A stretch of 64,000 nt of DNA from Lonepinella koalarum (GTDB lineage Bacteria; Pseudomonadota; Gammaproteobacteria; Enterobacterales; Pasteurellaceae), in contig NZ_SRHX01000003.1 of NCBI RefSeq assembly GCF_004565475.1, forward strand, positions 124,001 through 188,000, written 5' to 3'. The notes below the pieces were generated by a model. That model saw only the letters and a list, made by a program, of their open reading frames with translations, had not been told where the DNA came from and did no database searches. Shown here piece by piece: positions 29,759-39,614 of this stretch. Position 1 is the first letter of the stretch; each line of letters opens with the position of its first letter. A program made the position numbers and the translations under genes.

Positions 29759-30825
29759 GTAATGATTTAAGCATAAATAGAAAGGATGATGAGATTGACT
29801 TAGTTGAGCTCTTTAGATCCTTATGGGATAAGAAACTGTGGATTATTTTATCTACACTTATTTTTACTTTAATTGCGGGTATTTACGCATTTACCGCAAA
29901 AGAGCAGTGGACATCTAAAGCGGAGATTATTCCGCCTAAAGTATTAGATTTGGGTGATTATTTTACCATAAGAAGGGAATATGCTCGTATTTTAGGTGCG
30001 GAATTTGATTCTGGTGCTTTAGGAAATGCGTTATACTCAAACTTTAACCAATTTATTTATTCCGTTGATGAAAGATTGAATTTCTTAAAAGATTCAGAGC
30101 TATTTAAAACGCTATCAGCAAATAAGACTAAAGAACAACAAGTTGAAATTCTAAGCACGTTAGCAACGGAAAATATCTCTATTACAAAACCTGATGCTAA
30201 GAAAAATCCTGATGCCATTGGTAATCAAATTAATTTATCAGCTGAGACACCAGAACTGGCTCAGAAAACACTTTTTCAGTTAATAAATACCATTAACCAA
30301 AAAGTATTACAGTTAGAGTTAGATAGCTTTAATGTATGGTTTAATGAAAAAATTACTGATTTAAACTTTGAGAAAGAAAAGATTGAATGGGATTTGATAA
30401 CTAACGAGAATGTTCATCTTGAACATTTGAATAAAGCTTATGAGACTGCTGGAAAAGCAGGTATTAAGGAATATTCACAATTTGGCAATGATACCTTTGC
30501 TGGAGCACAAAATGTTGTAGTTAGTGATGCTAAAGTACCGTATCAATTTATGCTAGGTGAAAAGTACCTTAAAGCTCAGATTGATGTTGAGAATGAAAAA
30601 GGGATTATTTATCCAGCACGTTATTATGAAATTCAGAAGCAATTGGGGCAACTGCAACCATTGGTAGAGAAGTTGAAAACAGCTAAAGCACAGTCTTTTC
30701 ATTATTTGAGTTCTCCGAATTACCCAGTTATTAAGGATAAGCCGAAGAGAGTATTGATTTTGACGATTGGAGCGTTGTTGGGATTTCTTTTAGCTAGTCT
30801 AACAGTTTTATTGATAAAAAAATAA
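29755..30825 (+). CDS. wzz: Polysaccharide chain-length determinant, Wzz family
   Basis: This 356-residue protein has the Wzz layout: a TM helix near residues 30-50 (LWIILSTLIFTLIAGIYAF), a large periplasmic coiled-coil domain, and a C-terminal TM helix (RVLILTIGALLGFLLASLTVLLI). It sets the modal length of Wzy-made polymers. No C-terminal tyrosine-kinase domain is present, so it is Wzz-like rather than Wzc-like. It heads the locus right after the TTGC tract, so phase variation would change chain length or locus expression. The ATG overlaps the leader ORF stop. Confidence 0.87.
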
Positions 30826-30855
30826 AATTCTAAAAATATTAAAATCGGAAATTAC

Positions 30856-31977
30856 ATGAAAATAAAAAATCTAATCATTTTCGGCACTCGCCCCGAAGCA
30901 ATAAAAATGGCACCATTGGTAAAAGCATTTCAAAAAGACAATACTTTTGAGACGAAAGTGTGTGTAACGGCTCAACATCGTGAAATGCTCGATCAAGTAT
31001 TGGATTTTTTTGAAATTCAGCCAGATTTTGATCTTGACTTAATGAAGCCAAATCAAAATCTTTACACGTTGACCGCTGATATTATTACAGGTTTGAAACC
31101 TGTTTTAGAAGAGTTTAAGCCTGACTATGTATATGTTCACGGTGATACGACTACGACAATGGCAGCATCCATTGCAGCTTTCTATTCAGGAGCAAAAGTA
31201 TGCCATATAGAAGCTGGATTGAGAACACACAACAAATATTCACCATTTCCTGAAGAGATTAATCGTCAGCTAACAGGTCGTATTGCAGAGTATCATTTTG
31301 CCCCAACGGTTACATCTAAACAAAATTTATTAGATGAAGCTATTGATGAAAAAAATATTTTAGTAACTGGAAACACTGTTATTGATGCCTTACTTGATAG
31401 TTCAGAGCGAGTTAAAGATTTAAACAATATAGAAATCAATCAGTTAAAATCAATTATTAATCAAGATAAAAAATTGATTTTGGTTACAGGGCATCGTAGG
31501 GAAAATCATGGTCAAGGTTTTATTAATATTTGCGAAGCGTTAAAAGAAATTGCTTTAGCAGATAGCAATGTACAAATTATTTACCCAGTACATTTAAATC
31601 CAAATGTTCAAAAGCCTGTTTATGAAATTTTATCAGGTGTAGAAAATATTCAACTAATTGATCCTTTAGCCTATCCTGCTTTTGTGTGGCTAATGAATCA
31701 ATCTTATTTGATTATTACTGATTCAGGTGGTGTGCAAGAAGAGGCTCCAAGTCTAGGGAAACCTGTATTGGTAATGCGAGATACAACTGAGCGACCAGAG
31801 GCAGTTGAGGCTGGCACAGTAATTTTGGTAGGTACTGATAAGGCTAAAATTATTACTGAAACGCAAAAGTTATTGAATGATATTGAGCAATATCAAAGAA
31901 TGAGTGCATTGCATAATCCTTATGGTGATGGCAAAGCTTGTGAAAGAATCGTTAATTTTATTAAAAATTTAGCATAG
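30856..31977 (+). CDS. wecB: UDP-N-acetylglucosamine 2-epimerase
   Basis: This 373-residue non-hydrolysing epimerase has [19 protein letters not shown] at the start, the [12 protein letters not shown] and [20 protein letters not shown] blocks, and a C-terminal [22 protein letters not shown]. It converts UDP-GlcNAc to UDP-ManNAc in the cytoplasm. It is followed 12 bp later by wecC, so together they make UDP-ManNAcA, a building block of enterobacterial common antigen and many capsules. Confidence 0.94.
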   Translation: MKIKNLIIFGTRPEAIKMAPLVKAFQKDNTFETKVCVTAQHREMLDQVLDFFEIQPDFDLDLMKPNQNLYTLTADIITGLKPVLEEFKPDYVYVHGDTTTTMAASIAAFYSGAKVCHIEAGLRTHNKYSPFPEEINRQLTGRIAEYHFAPTVTSKQNLLDEAIDEKNILVTGNTVIDALLDSSERVKDLNNIEINQLKSIINQDKKLILVTGHRRENHGQGFINICEALKEIALADSNVQIIYPVHLNPNVQKPVYEILSGVENIQLIDPLAYPAFVWLMNQSYLIITDSGGVQEEAPSLGKPVLVMRDTTERPEAVEAGTVILVGTDKAKIITETQKLLNDIEQYQRMSALHNPYGDGKACERIVNFIKNLA

Positions 31978-31989
31978 GGTGTATAAACA

Positions 31990-33198
31990 ATGAATGTTAA
32001 AGTTGTAACAATTGGTTTGGGTTATATTGGGTTGCCAACATCGGCATTAATTGCAAATAGTGGGATTCTTGTTCATGGGGTTGATATTTCTCAAAATGTA
32101 GTAAATACAATTAATGCTGGGAAAATACATATTGTTGAACCAGAATTGGATAAAGCGGTTGCAAACGCAGTAGAAAAGGGCTTTTTAAAAGCTGATACTA
32201 AGCCTGTTGTTGCAGATACTTATTTAATTGTCGTTCCTACACCGTTTAAAGGAAATCATCAACCAGATATATCTTATGTTCAAGCTGCAACGGAAAGCAT
32301 TATTCCTTTACTCAAGGAGAATGATTTATATATTATTGAATCCACGTCGCCCGTTGGCACAACAGAAAAAATGATGGAGCTTATTTTCTCCAAACGTCCT
32401 GAATTAAAAAATAAAATCTTCTTGGCTTATTGCCCTGAAAGGGTATTGCCTGGTAATGTGATGTATGAGCTAGTTTATAACGATCGCGTTATTGGTGGTG
32501 TAGATGAACGTTCAACTCAAAAAGCCTTAGGTTTTTATAGTCAATTTGTTAAAGGGGAATTGCACCCTACAAATGCCCGTACTGCTGAAATGTGTAAATT
32601 AACGGAGAATGCTTCGCGAGATTCTCAAATTGCGTTTGCAAATGAACTTTCATTAATATGCGATAAAGCAGATATTAATGTGTGGGAATTGATTCGTTTA
32701 GCTAATAAGCATCCAAGGGTAAATATTTTACAACCCGGTTGTGGTGTTGGTGGGCATTGCATCGCAGTTGATCCTTATTTTTTAACTGCTGATTTTCCTA
32801 TGGAATCTCGGATGATTGCTCAAGCTCGAGAAACGAATAATTATAAATCTTTTTGGTGTGTTGAAAAAATAAAAAATGCATCTTTGGAATTTAAATTGAA
32901 ACACAATCTTCAGCCATCAATTGCTTTAATGGGGTTAGCATTTAAACCTAATATTGATGATTTGCGTGAATCACCAGCAGTGAGTATTGCTGAACGAGTT
33001 ATACAAGATTTAAATCATTCTGATATTTATGTCGTAGAACCAAATGTTTCAGAACATAGAACATTTGAATTGACGGAGTATCAGGAAGCAGCTGAGAAAG
33101 CTGATATTGTTGTTTTTTTGGTTGCTCATAATGAATTTAAAAAATTATTTTTAAATACTTCAAAAGTAATTTTAGATTTTTGTGGTGTAGGTGTTTAG
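31990..33198 (+). CDS. wecC: UDP-N-acetyl-D-mannosamine dehydrogenase
   Basis: This 402-residue NAD-dependent enzyme oxidises UDP-ManNAc twice to UDP-ManNAcA. The dinucleotide fold starts GLGYIGLPTSALIA (residues 9-22), and the catalytic cysteine is Cys257 in GCGVGGHCIAVDPYF. C-terminal LMGLAFKPNIDDLRESPA binds the sugar nucleotide. It is slightly shorter than E. coli WecC. It supplies an acidic sugar for the polymer, which fits a heparinase-family protein later in the locus. Confidence 0.93.
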   Translation: MNVKVVTIGLGYIGLPTSALIANSGILVHGVDISQNVVNTINAGKIHIVEPELDKAVANAVEKGFLKADTKPVVADTYLIVVPTPFKGNHQPDISYVQAATESIIPLLKENDLYIIESTSPVGTTEKMMELIFSKRPELKNKIFLAYCPERVLPGNVMYELVYNDRVIGGVDERSTQKALGFYSQFVKGELHPTNARTAEMCKLTENASRDSQIAFANELSLICDKADINVWELIRLANKHPRVNILQPGCGVGGHCIAVDPYFLTADFPMESRMIAQARETNNYKSFWCVEKIKNASLEFKLKHNLQPSIALMGLAFKPNIDDLRESPAVSIAERVIQDLNHSDIYVVEPNVSEHRTFELTEYQEAAEKADIVVFLVAHNEFKKLFLNTSKVILDFCGVGV

Positions 33199-33202
33199 TC
33201 TG

Positions 33203-33760
33203 ATGCATTTTATCTTTAAGATCTTAAAAAAAATAATTTCTGTTATTAGATCCTTAAAATTTTATTGTTATGTCAAAATTTGCGGAGGTAAGATTATCGG
33301 TTTGCCTAGAGTTGGTGAAAAAGTGATATGGAAATATCCCCCGCATTCTGGAATATCCATAGGTAAGAATTTTGACATTGGTCATAATTGTTTTTTGGAA
33401 GTCCCAAAGGGAGCTAATCTGAATATAGGAGATAATGTAAAGCTCACTCACTCAGTTACCATATCTTGTTTAAATTATATTGAAATAGGCAATGATACTT
33501 TGATTGCAGAATTTTGCAGTATAAGAGATTCTACACATAATATTAAATTAAATTCTTTAATTAGGCATCAGCAAGCAATAAAAGGAATGATTAAGATTGG
33601 AAATGATGTGTGGGTTGGTAGAAATACTAGTATTTTTAATGACGTAACTATTAATGATGGTTGTGTCATTGGCGCAAATTCATTGTGTAGTAAAAATAGC
33701 TATGTTAAAAATACGATTAATGTAGGTATTCCGTGTTCCTATTTGAAAAACAGGATTTAA
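33203..33760 (+). CDS. Left-handed beta-helix acyltransferase (LbH family)
   Basis: I start at the ATG at 33203, which has AGGTG upstream and avoids overlap with wecC; a GTG at 33191 is the alternative. The 185-residue protein has an N-terminal hydrophobic stretch and then hexapeptide repeats: IGKNFDIGHNCFLEV, IGDNVKLTHSVTISCLNYIEIGNDT, IGNDVWVGRNTSIFNDVTINDGCVIGANSL. Active-site His is in RDSTHN. Such enzymes O- or N-acetylate sugars. It probably decorates a residue of the polymer; acceptor unknown. Confidence 0.78.
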   Translation: MHFIFKILKKIISVIRSLKFYCYVKICGGKIIGLPRVGEKVIWKYPPHSGISIGKNFDIGHNCFLEVPKGANLNIGDNVKLTHSVTISCLNYIEIGNDTLIAEFCSIRDSTHNIKLNSLIRHQQAIKGMIKIGNDVWVGRNTSIFNDVTINDGCVIGANSLCSKNSYVKNTINVGIPCSYLKNRI

Positions 33761-33763
33761 ATA

Positions 33764-34864
33764 ATGAAAGTTTTAGTAGCAGTTCAATCCTATTCATTGC
33801 CAAATGAGAAAGTATCACATTTTTTCGTACAGGTTCGCAATATTTATTATAAGCAAGCTGGATTAGATATTGATGTTTTAAATTTTAGTGCAAAAAATGA
33901 TTATGTAGTTGATGATATAAGTGTCTATTCATATAAAAGTGCGGTGGAAAAAATTGAAAATAGAGAATATGATGTATTAATATCACATCAACCAAACCTA
34001 AAAAGTCACTTATTTTTATTTTTAAAATATGGTAAGTATTTTAAGAAAAAGATCAATGTTTTCCATGGACACGAAGTATTGAATGTCAGAAAAGTCTATT
34101 CCAAACCTTATGATTATGATAAATCAAACTCTTTAATTAAAGTTATCATACAAGAAGTGTATGATAAAATAAAGTTATTTATTTGGAATAAGGTTTATCA
34201 ACGTGATATTAAAGACACACATTATCTATTTGTAAGTAAATGGATGTATGATGAATTTTTGAAATGGACTAAAATTGAAGAATCAAAGATTTCTCCTGCT
34301 TCATCTATTACTTATAATTGTATTGGTAAGGATTTTGAGACTTTAGTATATGATCATTCATCTAAAAAAGAATATGATTTTGTTACTATTCGTGGAAACA
34401 TAGATGGGTCTAAATATTGTATTGATTTAATTAATCAGCTTGCGTTTAAAAATCCTAAATTAAAATTTTTGATTGTCGGCAAAGGTAAATTTTGGTCTTA
34501 TAATCAAAAAGCACCGAATATTGAGTGGCGAGATTCATATCTCAATCATAATGAAATTATTGATGTTTTAAATAAATCTCGTTGTGCGTTAATGCCAACA
34601 AGAACAGATGCTCAAGGCTTAATGATGTGTGAAATGGCAACTTTTGGGATACCTGTTATTACATCAGATATTCCTGTTTGTCATGAAGTGTTTGAATTTT
34701 TTGATAATGTCGCTTTTATTGATAATGAAAATATAAAAGGGGTTTCTTTGGAAGAAATGCTATTGGATTTGAAGAAAAAAGAACCTTATCAAAAGAATGA
34801 GAAGTATTATGCAAAAAATACTGTTGAAAAAGAAGTTGAGTTAATTAGGAATATATTGAGTTAA
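33764..34864 (+). CDS. Glycosyltransferase, GT4-like
   Basis: This 366-residue protein has the GT-B layout: an N-terminal half starting KVLVAVQSYSLPNEKVSHFF and a C-terminal donor-binding domain with FVTIRGNIDGSKY, FLIVGKGKFW and DAQGLMMCEMATFGIPVITSDIPVCHE, the last including the E-x7-E-like motif of retaining GT4 enzymes. It probably adds one sugar during repeat-unit assembly on the cytoplasmic face. The DNA is AT-rich relative to the flanks. It carries one of the very few exact uptake signals of the 30-42 kb region (33937-33945). Confidence 0.77.
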   Translation: MKVLVAVQSYSLPNEKVSHFFVQVRNIYYKQAGLDIDVLNFSAKNDYVVDDISVYSYKSAVEKIENREYDVLISHQPNLKSHLFLFLKYGKYFKKKINVFHGHEVLNVRKVYSKPYDYDKSNSLIKVIIQEVYDKIKLFIWNKVYQRDIKDTHYLFVSKWMYDEFLKWTKIEESKISPASSITYNCIGKDFETLVYDHSSKKEYDFVTIRGNIDGSKYCIDLINQLAFKNPKLKFLIVGKGKFWSYNQKAPNIEWRDSYLNHNEIIDVLNKSRCALMPTRTDAQGLMMCEMATFGIPVITSDIPVCHEVFEFFDNVAFIDNENIKGVSLEEMLLDLKKKEPYQKNEKYYAKNTVEKEVELIRNILS

Positions 34865-34867
34865 GAT

Positions 34868-36157
34868 ATGGCTATCCTATTAGGAATGATGCAGTTTTTT
34901 TTGATATTATTTATATGCAAAAGAGAATATGATCATAATTCATTGAGTGTGTTTTTGTGGGCTACCTTATTGATGATGTTTGGTATTCCACATCTATTAA
35001 CCACATTCTCAAATGAAACGGGGTATTTACCTTGGGTAATTGATGATGCTTCGGTTTTTGTTATAGGTTTTTGTTTTATCTATATTCTAGCTAGAGAAAC
35101 ATTATCAATCTTGTTTTTATCTAAAAAGACGAAGGTCAGGGCATTTGAAGTTTTCGATCATTCTTTAACGGTTATGCGGATTTTGTTTTGGGGGCTATTT
35201 TTTGTTGTTTTTTATAAATTGTATGAAATATATCAATTTGCAGGCTCTCTATTATCTTCATCTTGGGGTTCTGGGCGAGAAATGATATTAGAGCAGGATT
35301 ATTTGTCTTTTTCTAAGCTTATTCTGAGTTTGTATTATCCTTTCTCATCAGCTTTATTGTATGCTCTAATTATAAAAAATAAAAAATATACTATATTATC
35401 AGCACTTCTTATTATGATGTGTGTGTTGTTTACTCGTAACAGGATAGAAGTGTTGCCCCTGTTGATTTGCGTGATGATTTATCTTTTATATGTGAAGAGA
35501 AATATGACATTTGGGAAAATAGCCTTATTTGGTTTTATTGCTGTTTTTTCTTTGTATTTGATTAATGCACTATTGATGTTCAGATATTATGGAACAGTTG
35601 ATACGTTTTTAAATAGTTTTAATTTTTCAGAATTTAATAGGCAAGTTTTAGAACATATTTCTAGTGGTCAAGGTGAATTAAGCTTAAGAGAAGTTTTTTA
35701 TTACTTTATAAATAATAACAACAACTTTTCGAATTTTAATGAAGGGCATACTTATATAAGAATGTTGATGGTTTTGATTCCTAGCGGTTTGGCATTTGGT
35801 TTAAAACCCCCTGATTTTGCGATCTCTATGGGATCAGCATATCGTTCTGATTTAGTAGGCTTTAGTACCCATCCAACCTTATTTGGTGATTGTTATGCTA
35901 ATTTAGGTGACTATGGTATTTTTTTAGGCATCTTTTGGGCATTTTATGTAGTGGCTTTTGATCATTTAGTTTCAGCTCAAAAGAGTCGTTTTTTTAAATT
36001 AGTCTTATTAGTTTCTGTAGCTTGCTCTTATATTATTATGGGAAGAGGTTCAGTTTATAATGCATTTTCTATATTGGTATTTAGCATTATTCTCTCCTAT
36101 TTTATTTATTGTATGTTAAAACTGGTGTTCAATAAGAATTTGAGGAAGAGATTATGA
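34868..36157 (+). CDS. Wzy-like oligosaccharide repeat-unit polymerase
   Basis: This 429-residue, very hydrophobic protein has about ten or more TM segments and a larger periplasmic loop around residues 235-330, the layout of Wzy O-antigen polymerases. Sequence conservation in this family is too low for a firm match, so the call rests on topology and on its place between glycosyltransferase and flippase genes. It would join repeat units on the periplasmic side under Wzz control. Its TGA overlaps the next start. Confidence 0.68.
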   Translation: MAILLGMMQFFLILFICKREYDHNSLSVFLWATLLMMFGIPHLLTTFSNETGYLPWVIDDASVFVIGFCFIYILARETLSILFLSKKTKVRAFEVFDHSLTVMRILFWGLFFVVFYKLYEIYQFAGSLLSSSWGSGREMILEQDYLSFSKLILSLYYPFSSALLYALIIKNKKYTILSALLIMMCVLFTRNRIEVLPLLICVMIYLLYVKRNMTFGKIALFGFIAVFSLYLINALLMFRYYGTVDTFLNSFNFSEFNRQVLEHISSGQGELSLREVFYYFINNNNNFSNFNEGHTYIRMLMVLIPSGLAFGLKPPDFAISMGSAYRSDLVGFSTHPTLFGDCYANLGDYGIFLGIFWAFYVVAFDHLVSAQKSRFFKLVLLVSVACSYIIMGRGSVYNAFSILVFSIILSYFIYCMLKLVFNKNLRKRL

Positions 36158-37674
36158 TGGCCAAAAAAGGCATTATATATTCTGTGCTAACTATATTTTC
36201 AGTTAGTATTTTCTCTAAAATAATTGGTTTTTTTAGAGAAATGGCTCTTGCCAACTATTTTGGTACATCACTTTCTATAGATATGTATTATTTCTCATAC
36301 GGTGTCTTTTTTGCTTTGTCTAGCATTGTCGGGGCATCTATTGGTTTAGGTTATATCTCAACTCATGGTAGAAACAAGAAATTATTTGGAGAAAAATGGT
36401 TAGATAAATCTTTTGAAAGTTTTAATTATACATTATGTATATCTTTGCTTATTTCTGTACTGTTTTTTGTTTTTTCAAAATCAGTAGCAAGTATGGTAGC
36501 AGGAAACTATTCTTTAGAAGAGTTAAGCATCTTGTCAGATTACATAAAAATAAACTCTTTGGCATTTTTTTTTCAATCACTGTCTTTTTTTCTCATTAGT
36601 ATTTTAAATGCAGAAAAAAGATTTGGTATTGGTGAGCTTGCAGGTGTGGTTTATAGTATTGTTGTACTCAGCACCCTATTTTTATTTTATCATCAGTATG
36701 GTATAGATGCGATTATTTATAGTTTTCTTATCTCTTCAATAGTAACTTTTATTACTTTGTATGGGGTGGTTTATGGTTATAAATATAAGATTACAAGCGT
36801 AAATTTTAAAACTAACTCTATTATTTCACTTTCTACCTTAGTGGGAAGTAGTATGATATATATAGGTCAGATTTACGATCGTACTATAGCTACAAATTTA
36901 TCTGAAGGGAGCTTGTCAGCACTTAATTATTCAGGAAATATACATAGCTTGGTTAATACATTTCTTATTATCTCAGTTGTAAATGTAATATATAGTGAAT
37001 TTGTCTCCATTGATAAAGATAGAGATGATTTTTTGCATAAGATAAATGCCCTATTTAATAATTCAATTAGTGTGTTTATTGTGATTTTATTACCTGTTAG
37101 CCTATTTTTGTTTGCTTTCTCTCAATATATTGTATCAATAGTGTTTGAAAGAGGAGCGTTTAATAATGAATCAGTCGTAATGACAAGCGATGTATTTAAA
37201 ATGTATGTCATCGGAACTGTTTTTTTTGCAATTAACAATTTATCTGTAAGGTTATTTTATTCCTTGAATGATAGGAAACTACCTATTATTACTGGTATTG
37301 CATTTTTATTATTAAATATGCTGATTTGCTATGTGTTTTCAAATTATTGGGGAGTAAGTGGTATTTCTCTTGCAGTATCAATTACTGGGATATGTTCAAC
37401 TATAGTTCTAATTTCGTTTTTAGCGTCTAAATACCGTATTTTTCTTGAAAGTAGGGTCTATGTGGATGTAGTTAAGGTCTCTATTTTTTGCTTATTAGCA
37501 TATTTAATACTTGATTATACTATGCAATGTATAGAACTAGATGGGATAGGCAAAATACAAACATCAGCGTATTTGGCTATAATGTTTATGATATATATCG
37601 CATCATATCTTTTGTATTGTTTGGTTTTAAATGTCAGTGTGGTTCGTAATTTTGCAAGAGGGTTAATACGATGA
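36154..37674 (+). CDS. MurJ/MviN-type lipid-linked oligosaccharide flippase
   Basis: This 506-residue protein has about 14 TM segments. The N-terminal SKIIGFFREMALANYFGTS and the FERGAFNNESVVMTSDVFKMY block with NNLSVRLFYSLNDRKLP are signatures of the MurJ (MVF) group rather than classical Wzx. In this context it most likely flips the undecaprenyl-linked repeat unit instead of lipid II. It overlaps the polymerase gene upstream (ATGATG at its start) and the heparinase-like gene downstream (ATGA). Confidence 0.82.
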   Translation: MMAKKGIIYSVLTIFSVSIFSKIIGFFREMALANYFGTSLSIDMYYFSYGVFFALSSIVGASIGLGYISTHGRNKKLFGEKWLDKSFESFNYTLCISLLISVLFFVFSKSVASMVAGNYSLEELSILSDYIKINSLAFFFQSLSFFLISILNAEKRFGIGELAGVVYSIVVLSTLFLFYHQYGIDAIIYSFLISSIVTFITLYGVVYGYKYKITSVNFKTNSIISLSTLVGSSMIYIGQIYDRTIATNLSEGSLSALNYSGNIHSLVNTFLIISVVNVIYSEFVSIDKDRDDFLHKINALFNNSISVFIVILLPVSLFLFAFSQYIVSIVFERGAFNNESVVMTSDVFKMYVIGTVFFAINNLSVRLFYSLNDRKLPIITGIAFLLLNMLICYVFSNYWGVSGISLAVSITGICSTIVLISFLASKYRIFLESRVYVDVVKVSIFCLLAYLILDYTMQCIELDGIGKIQTSAYLAIMFMIYIASYLLYCLVLNVSVVRNFARGLIR

Positions 37675-39545
37675 ATATCTTACAAATTTACAAGAATATG
37701 GGAACTCGTTATTTCATATATAGAGTTCATCACGAAATAGAAAAGCGTCTTGGACTGTTAAAACGTAAACACCCAACGGATTTATCATTTAGTAATCACA
37801 TTTCTCTTGAACAATGGAGAAATGAATATACTGTGAATAATGCAGGATTTTTAATTAATTTTAAAAATCAAGAAAGAGATTTTCCTGTGTTGGAGGAAAA
37901 AGCGAAGCGTATTTTAGCAGGCGAATTGGAGTTTTTTAATGCTGAATGGCTATATTTAGGAAAAGGCTATAATTGGATTACAAACCCATCAAATGGTTAT
38001 GTTTATGATGCTAATAAACATTGGTCTGAAATTCAAGATATTTCAGAAGTCGCTGGTGATATTAAATATGTTTGGGAAAAATCAAGATTTTCTTGGTTAT
38101 TAACCCTGATAAGATATGATTACTATTTTGAAAAAGATCTGAGTGAATTTGTATTTTCAGAAATTGAATCTTGGATTGATCATAATCATATTAACAAAGG
38201 TCCAAACTGGCGTTGTAGTCAAGAAATTTCGCTAAGACTGTTTAATTGGTATTTTGCTTTAAATTATTATAAAGATAGTGCTGCGCTGACAGAAAATAGA
38301 TGGGAAAAAATAATAAATGTGATTTATGCTTCATTTCATCATGTTTATACTCATATTAATTTTTCAAGGATTGCAGTGCGAAATAATCATGCGATTACAG
38401 AAACATTATGTTTAGCTCTTTCTGAAATATTGTTCCCATTTATTTCTGAAACGAAAAAATGGGCTAAACAAGGCAGGAAATGGTTTGAGCAAGAAATTGC
38501 TTATCAAATTTATGATGATGGTACATTTTTGCAATTTTCTATGAATTATCATCGTGTTGTTATTCAGTTATTAACATTTGGTATCTCCATAACAGAAAGG
38601 GTTGGAAAACCATTTTCTAATGTTGTCTATGATAAAGCATATAAATCATTAAATTTTTTATATCAATGTACACAAGATGAAAATGGTTGGTTACCTAATT
38701 ATGGTTCAAATGATGGTGCATTATTCTTCCCTTGGTCTGATACTGATTATAGGGACTATAGACCGCAATTAAATTCTTTGCATAAATTATTAACAGGAAA
38801 GAATTTATATGCAGATGAATTATTTTCAACAGAGCTAAATTGGTGGGGAATATCTAAGAAAATAGATACGCATTATCCAGCTTTGCATAAAATACAGGGT
38901 ATTATTGAATATCCTATCGGTGGTTATATTTTAATTTGTGATCAAAATACATTTACATTTATTCGATGTGGTTCACATAAAGATCGTCCCGCTCAAGCAG
39001 ATAATTTGCACATTGATGTATGGGTGGCTGGCAAAAATATCTTAAGAGATTCTGGTACTTATAAATACAATACCACTCAAGAAAATCTTAATTATTTTAT
39101 GGGGACGCAGTCTCATAATACTGTAGTCGTGAATGGTCAATCTCAAATGTTAAAAGGGGATAGATTTATTTGGTATTATTGGACTCAAAAAGAGAATAGT
39201 GTTATTGCAGAAACAGAAGATTGTTATACTTTTAATGGTGTTATAAAGGGCTATAGTTTCTTAAATGAAGAAGCAAGAATATTTCGAGAAGTTAGGAAAG
39301 TAAAAGGTAAATTAATTTGGTTTATTACAGATGAAATTATTGGATTAGATAGTTATGAAAAACAGCAAATCTGGCATATTGATGATAATCCTATAGAATT
39401 TGTTGTGTCAGAAAATAATACTGTTTTAGAGCCAAGAAACGTTGTTTCATTTGATTCAAAATATTATGGTGTTATAGAAACAGGTAAGGCTATAAGCTTT
39501 CCATTTAAGAAAAAAATTGAAACAAAATTAATAGTCAGATTATAG
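37671..39545 (+). CDS. Heparinase II/III-family protein
   Basis: This 624-residue protein has an alpha-helical toroid N-terminal domain (residues about 80-370, NWRCSQEISLRLFNWYFALNYY and FSRIAVRNNHAITETLCLAL) and a C-terminal beta-sandwich domain (SHKDRPAQADNLHIDVWVAGKNILRDSGTYKYN and MGTQSHNTVVVNGQSQM). This is the layout of PL12/PL15-type lyases that cleave uronate-containing chains. No signal peptide is seen, so it appears cytoplasmic. Such genes recur in polysaccharide loci that use acidic sugars. It may process the polymer or have lost lyase activity. Confidence 0.82.
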   Translation: MNILQIYKNMGTRYFIYRVHHEIEKRLGLLKRKHPTDLSFSNHISLEQWRNEYTVNNAGFLINFKNQERDFPVLEEKAKRILAGELEFFNAEWLYLGKGYNWITNPSNGYVYDANKHWSEIQDISEVAGDIKYVWEKSRFSWLLTLIRYDYYFEKDLSEFVFSEIESWIDHNHINKGPNWRCSQEISLRLFNWYFALNYYKDSAALTENRWEKIINVIYASFHHVYTHINFSRIAVRNNHAITETLCLALSEILFPFISETKKWAKQGRKWFEQEIAYQIYDDGTFLQFSMNYHRVVIQLLTFGISITERVGKPFSNVVYDKAYKSLNFLYQCTQDENGWLPNYGSNDGALFFPWSDTDYRDYRPQLNSLHKLLTGKNLYADELFSTELNWWGISKKIDTHYPALHKIQGIIEYPIGGYILICDQNTFTFIRCGSHKDRPAQADNLHIDVWVAGKNILRDSGTYKYNTTQENLNYFMGTQSHNTVVVNGQSQMLKGDRFIWYYWTQKENSVIAETEDCYTFNGVIKGYSFLNEEARIFREVRKVKGKLIWFITDEIIGLDSYEKQQIWHIDDNPIEFVVSENNTVLEPRNVVSFDSKYYGVIETGKAISFPFKKKIETKLIVRL

Positions 39546-39578
39546 TAATATCTAGCGTTAATTTTAACATTAGAAATT

Positions 39579-39587
39579 TGATATAAT
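39579..39587 (+). promoter_or_regulatory. Extended -10 promoter candidate before the second glycosyltransferase
   Basis: TGATATAAT at 39579-39587 is a perfect extended -10 in the only sizeable gap (69 bp) of the early polysaccharide operon. The -35 (TTAATT) is weak. Confidence 0.4.
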
Positions 39588-39614
39588 TCCATTTTTTTAT
39601 TAGGTATAGAAATT

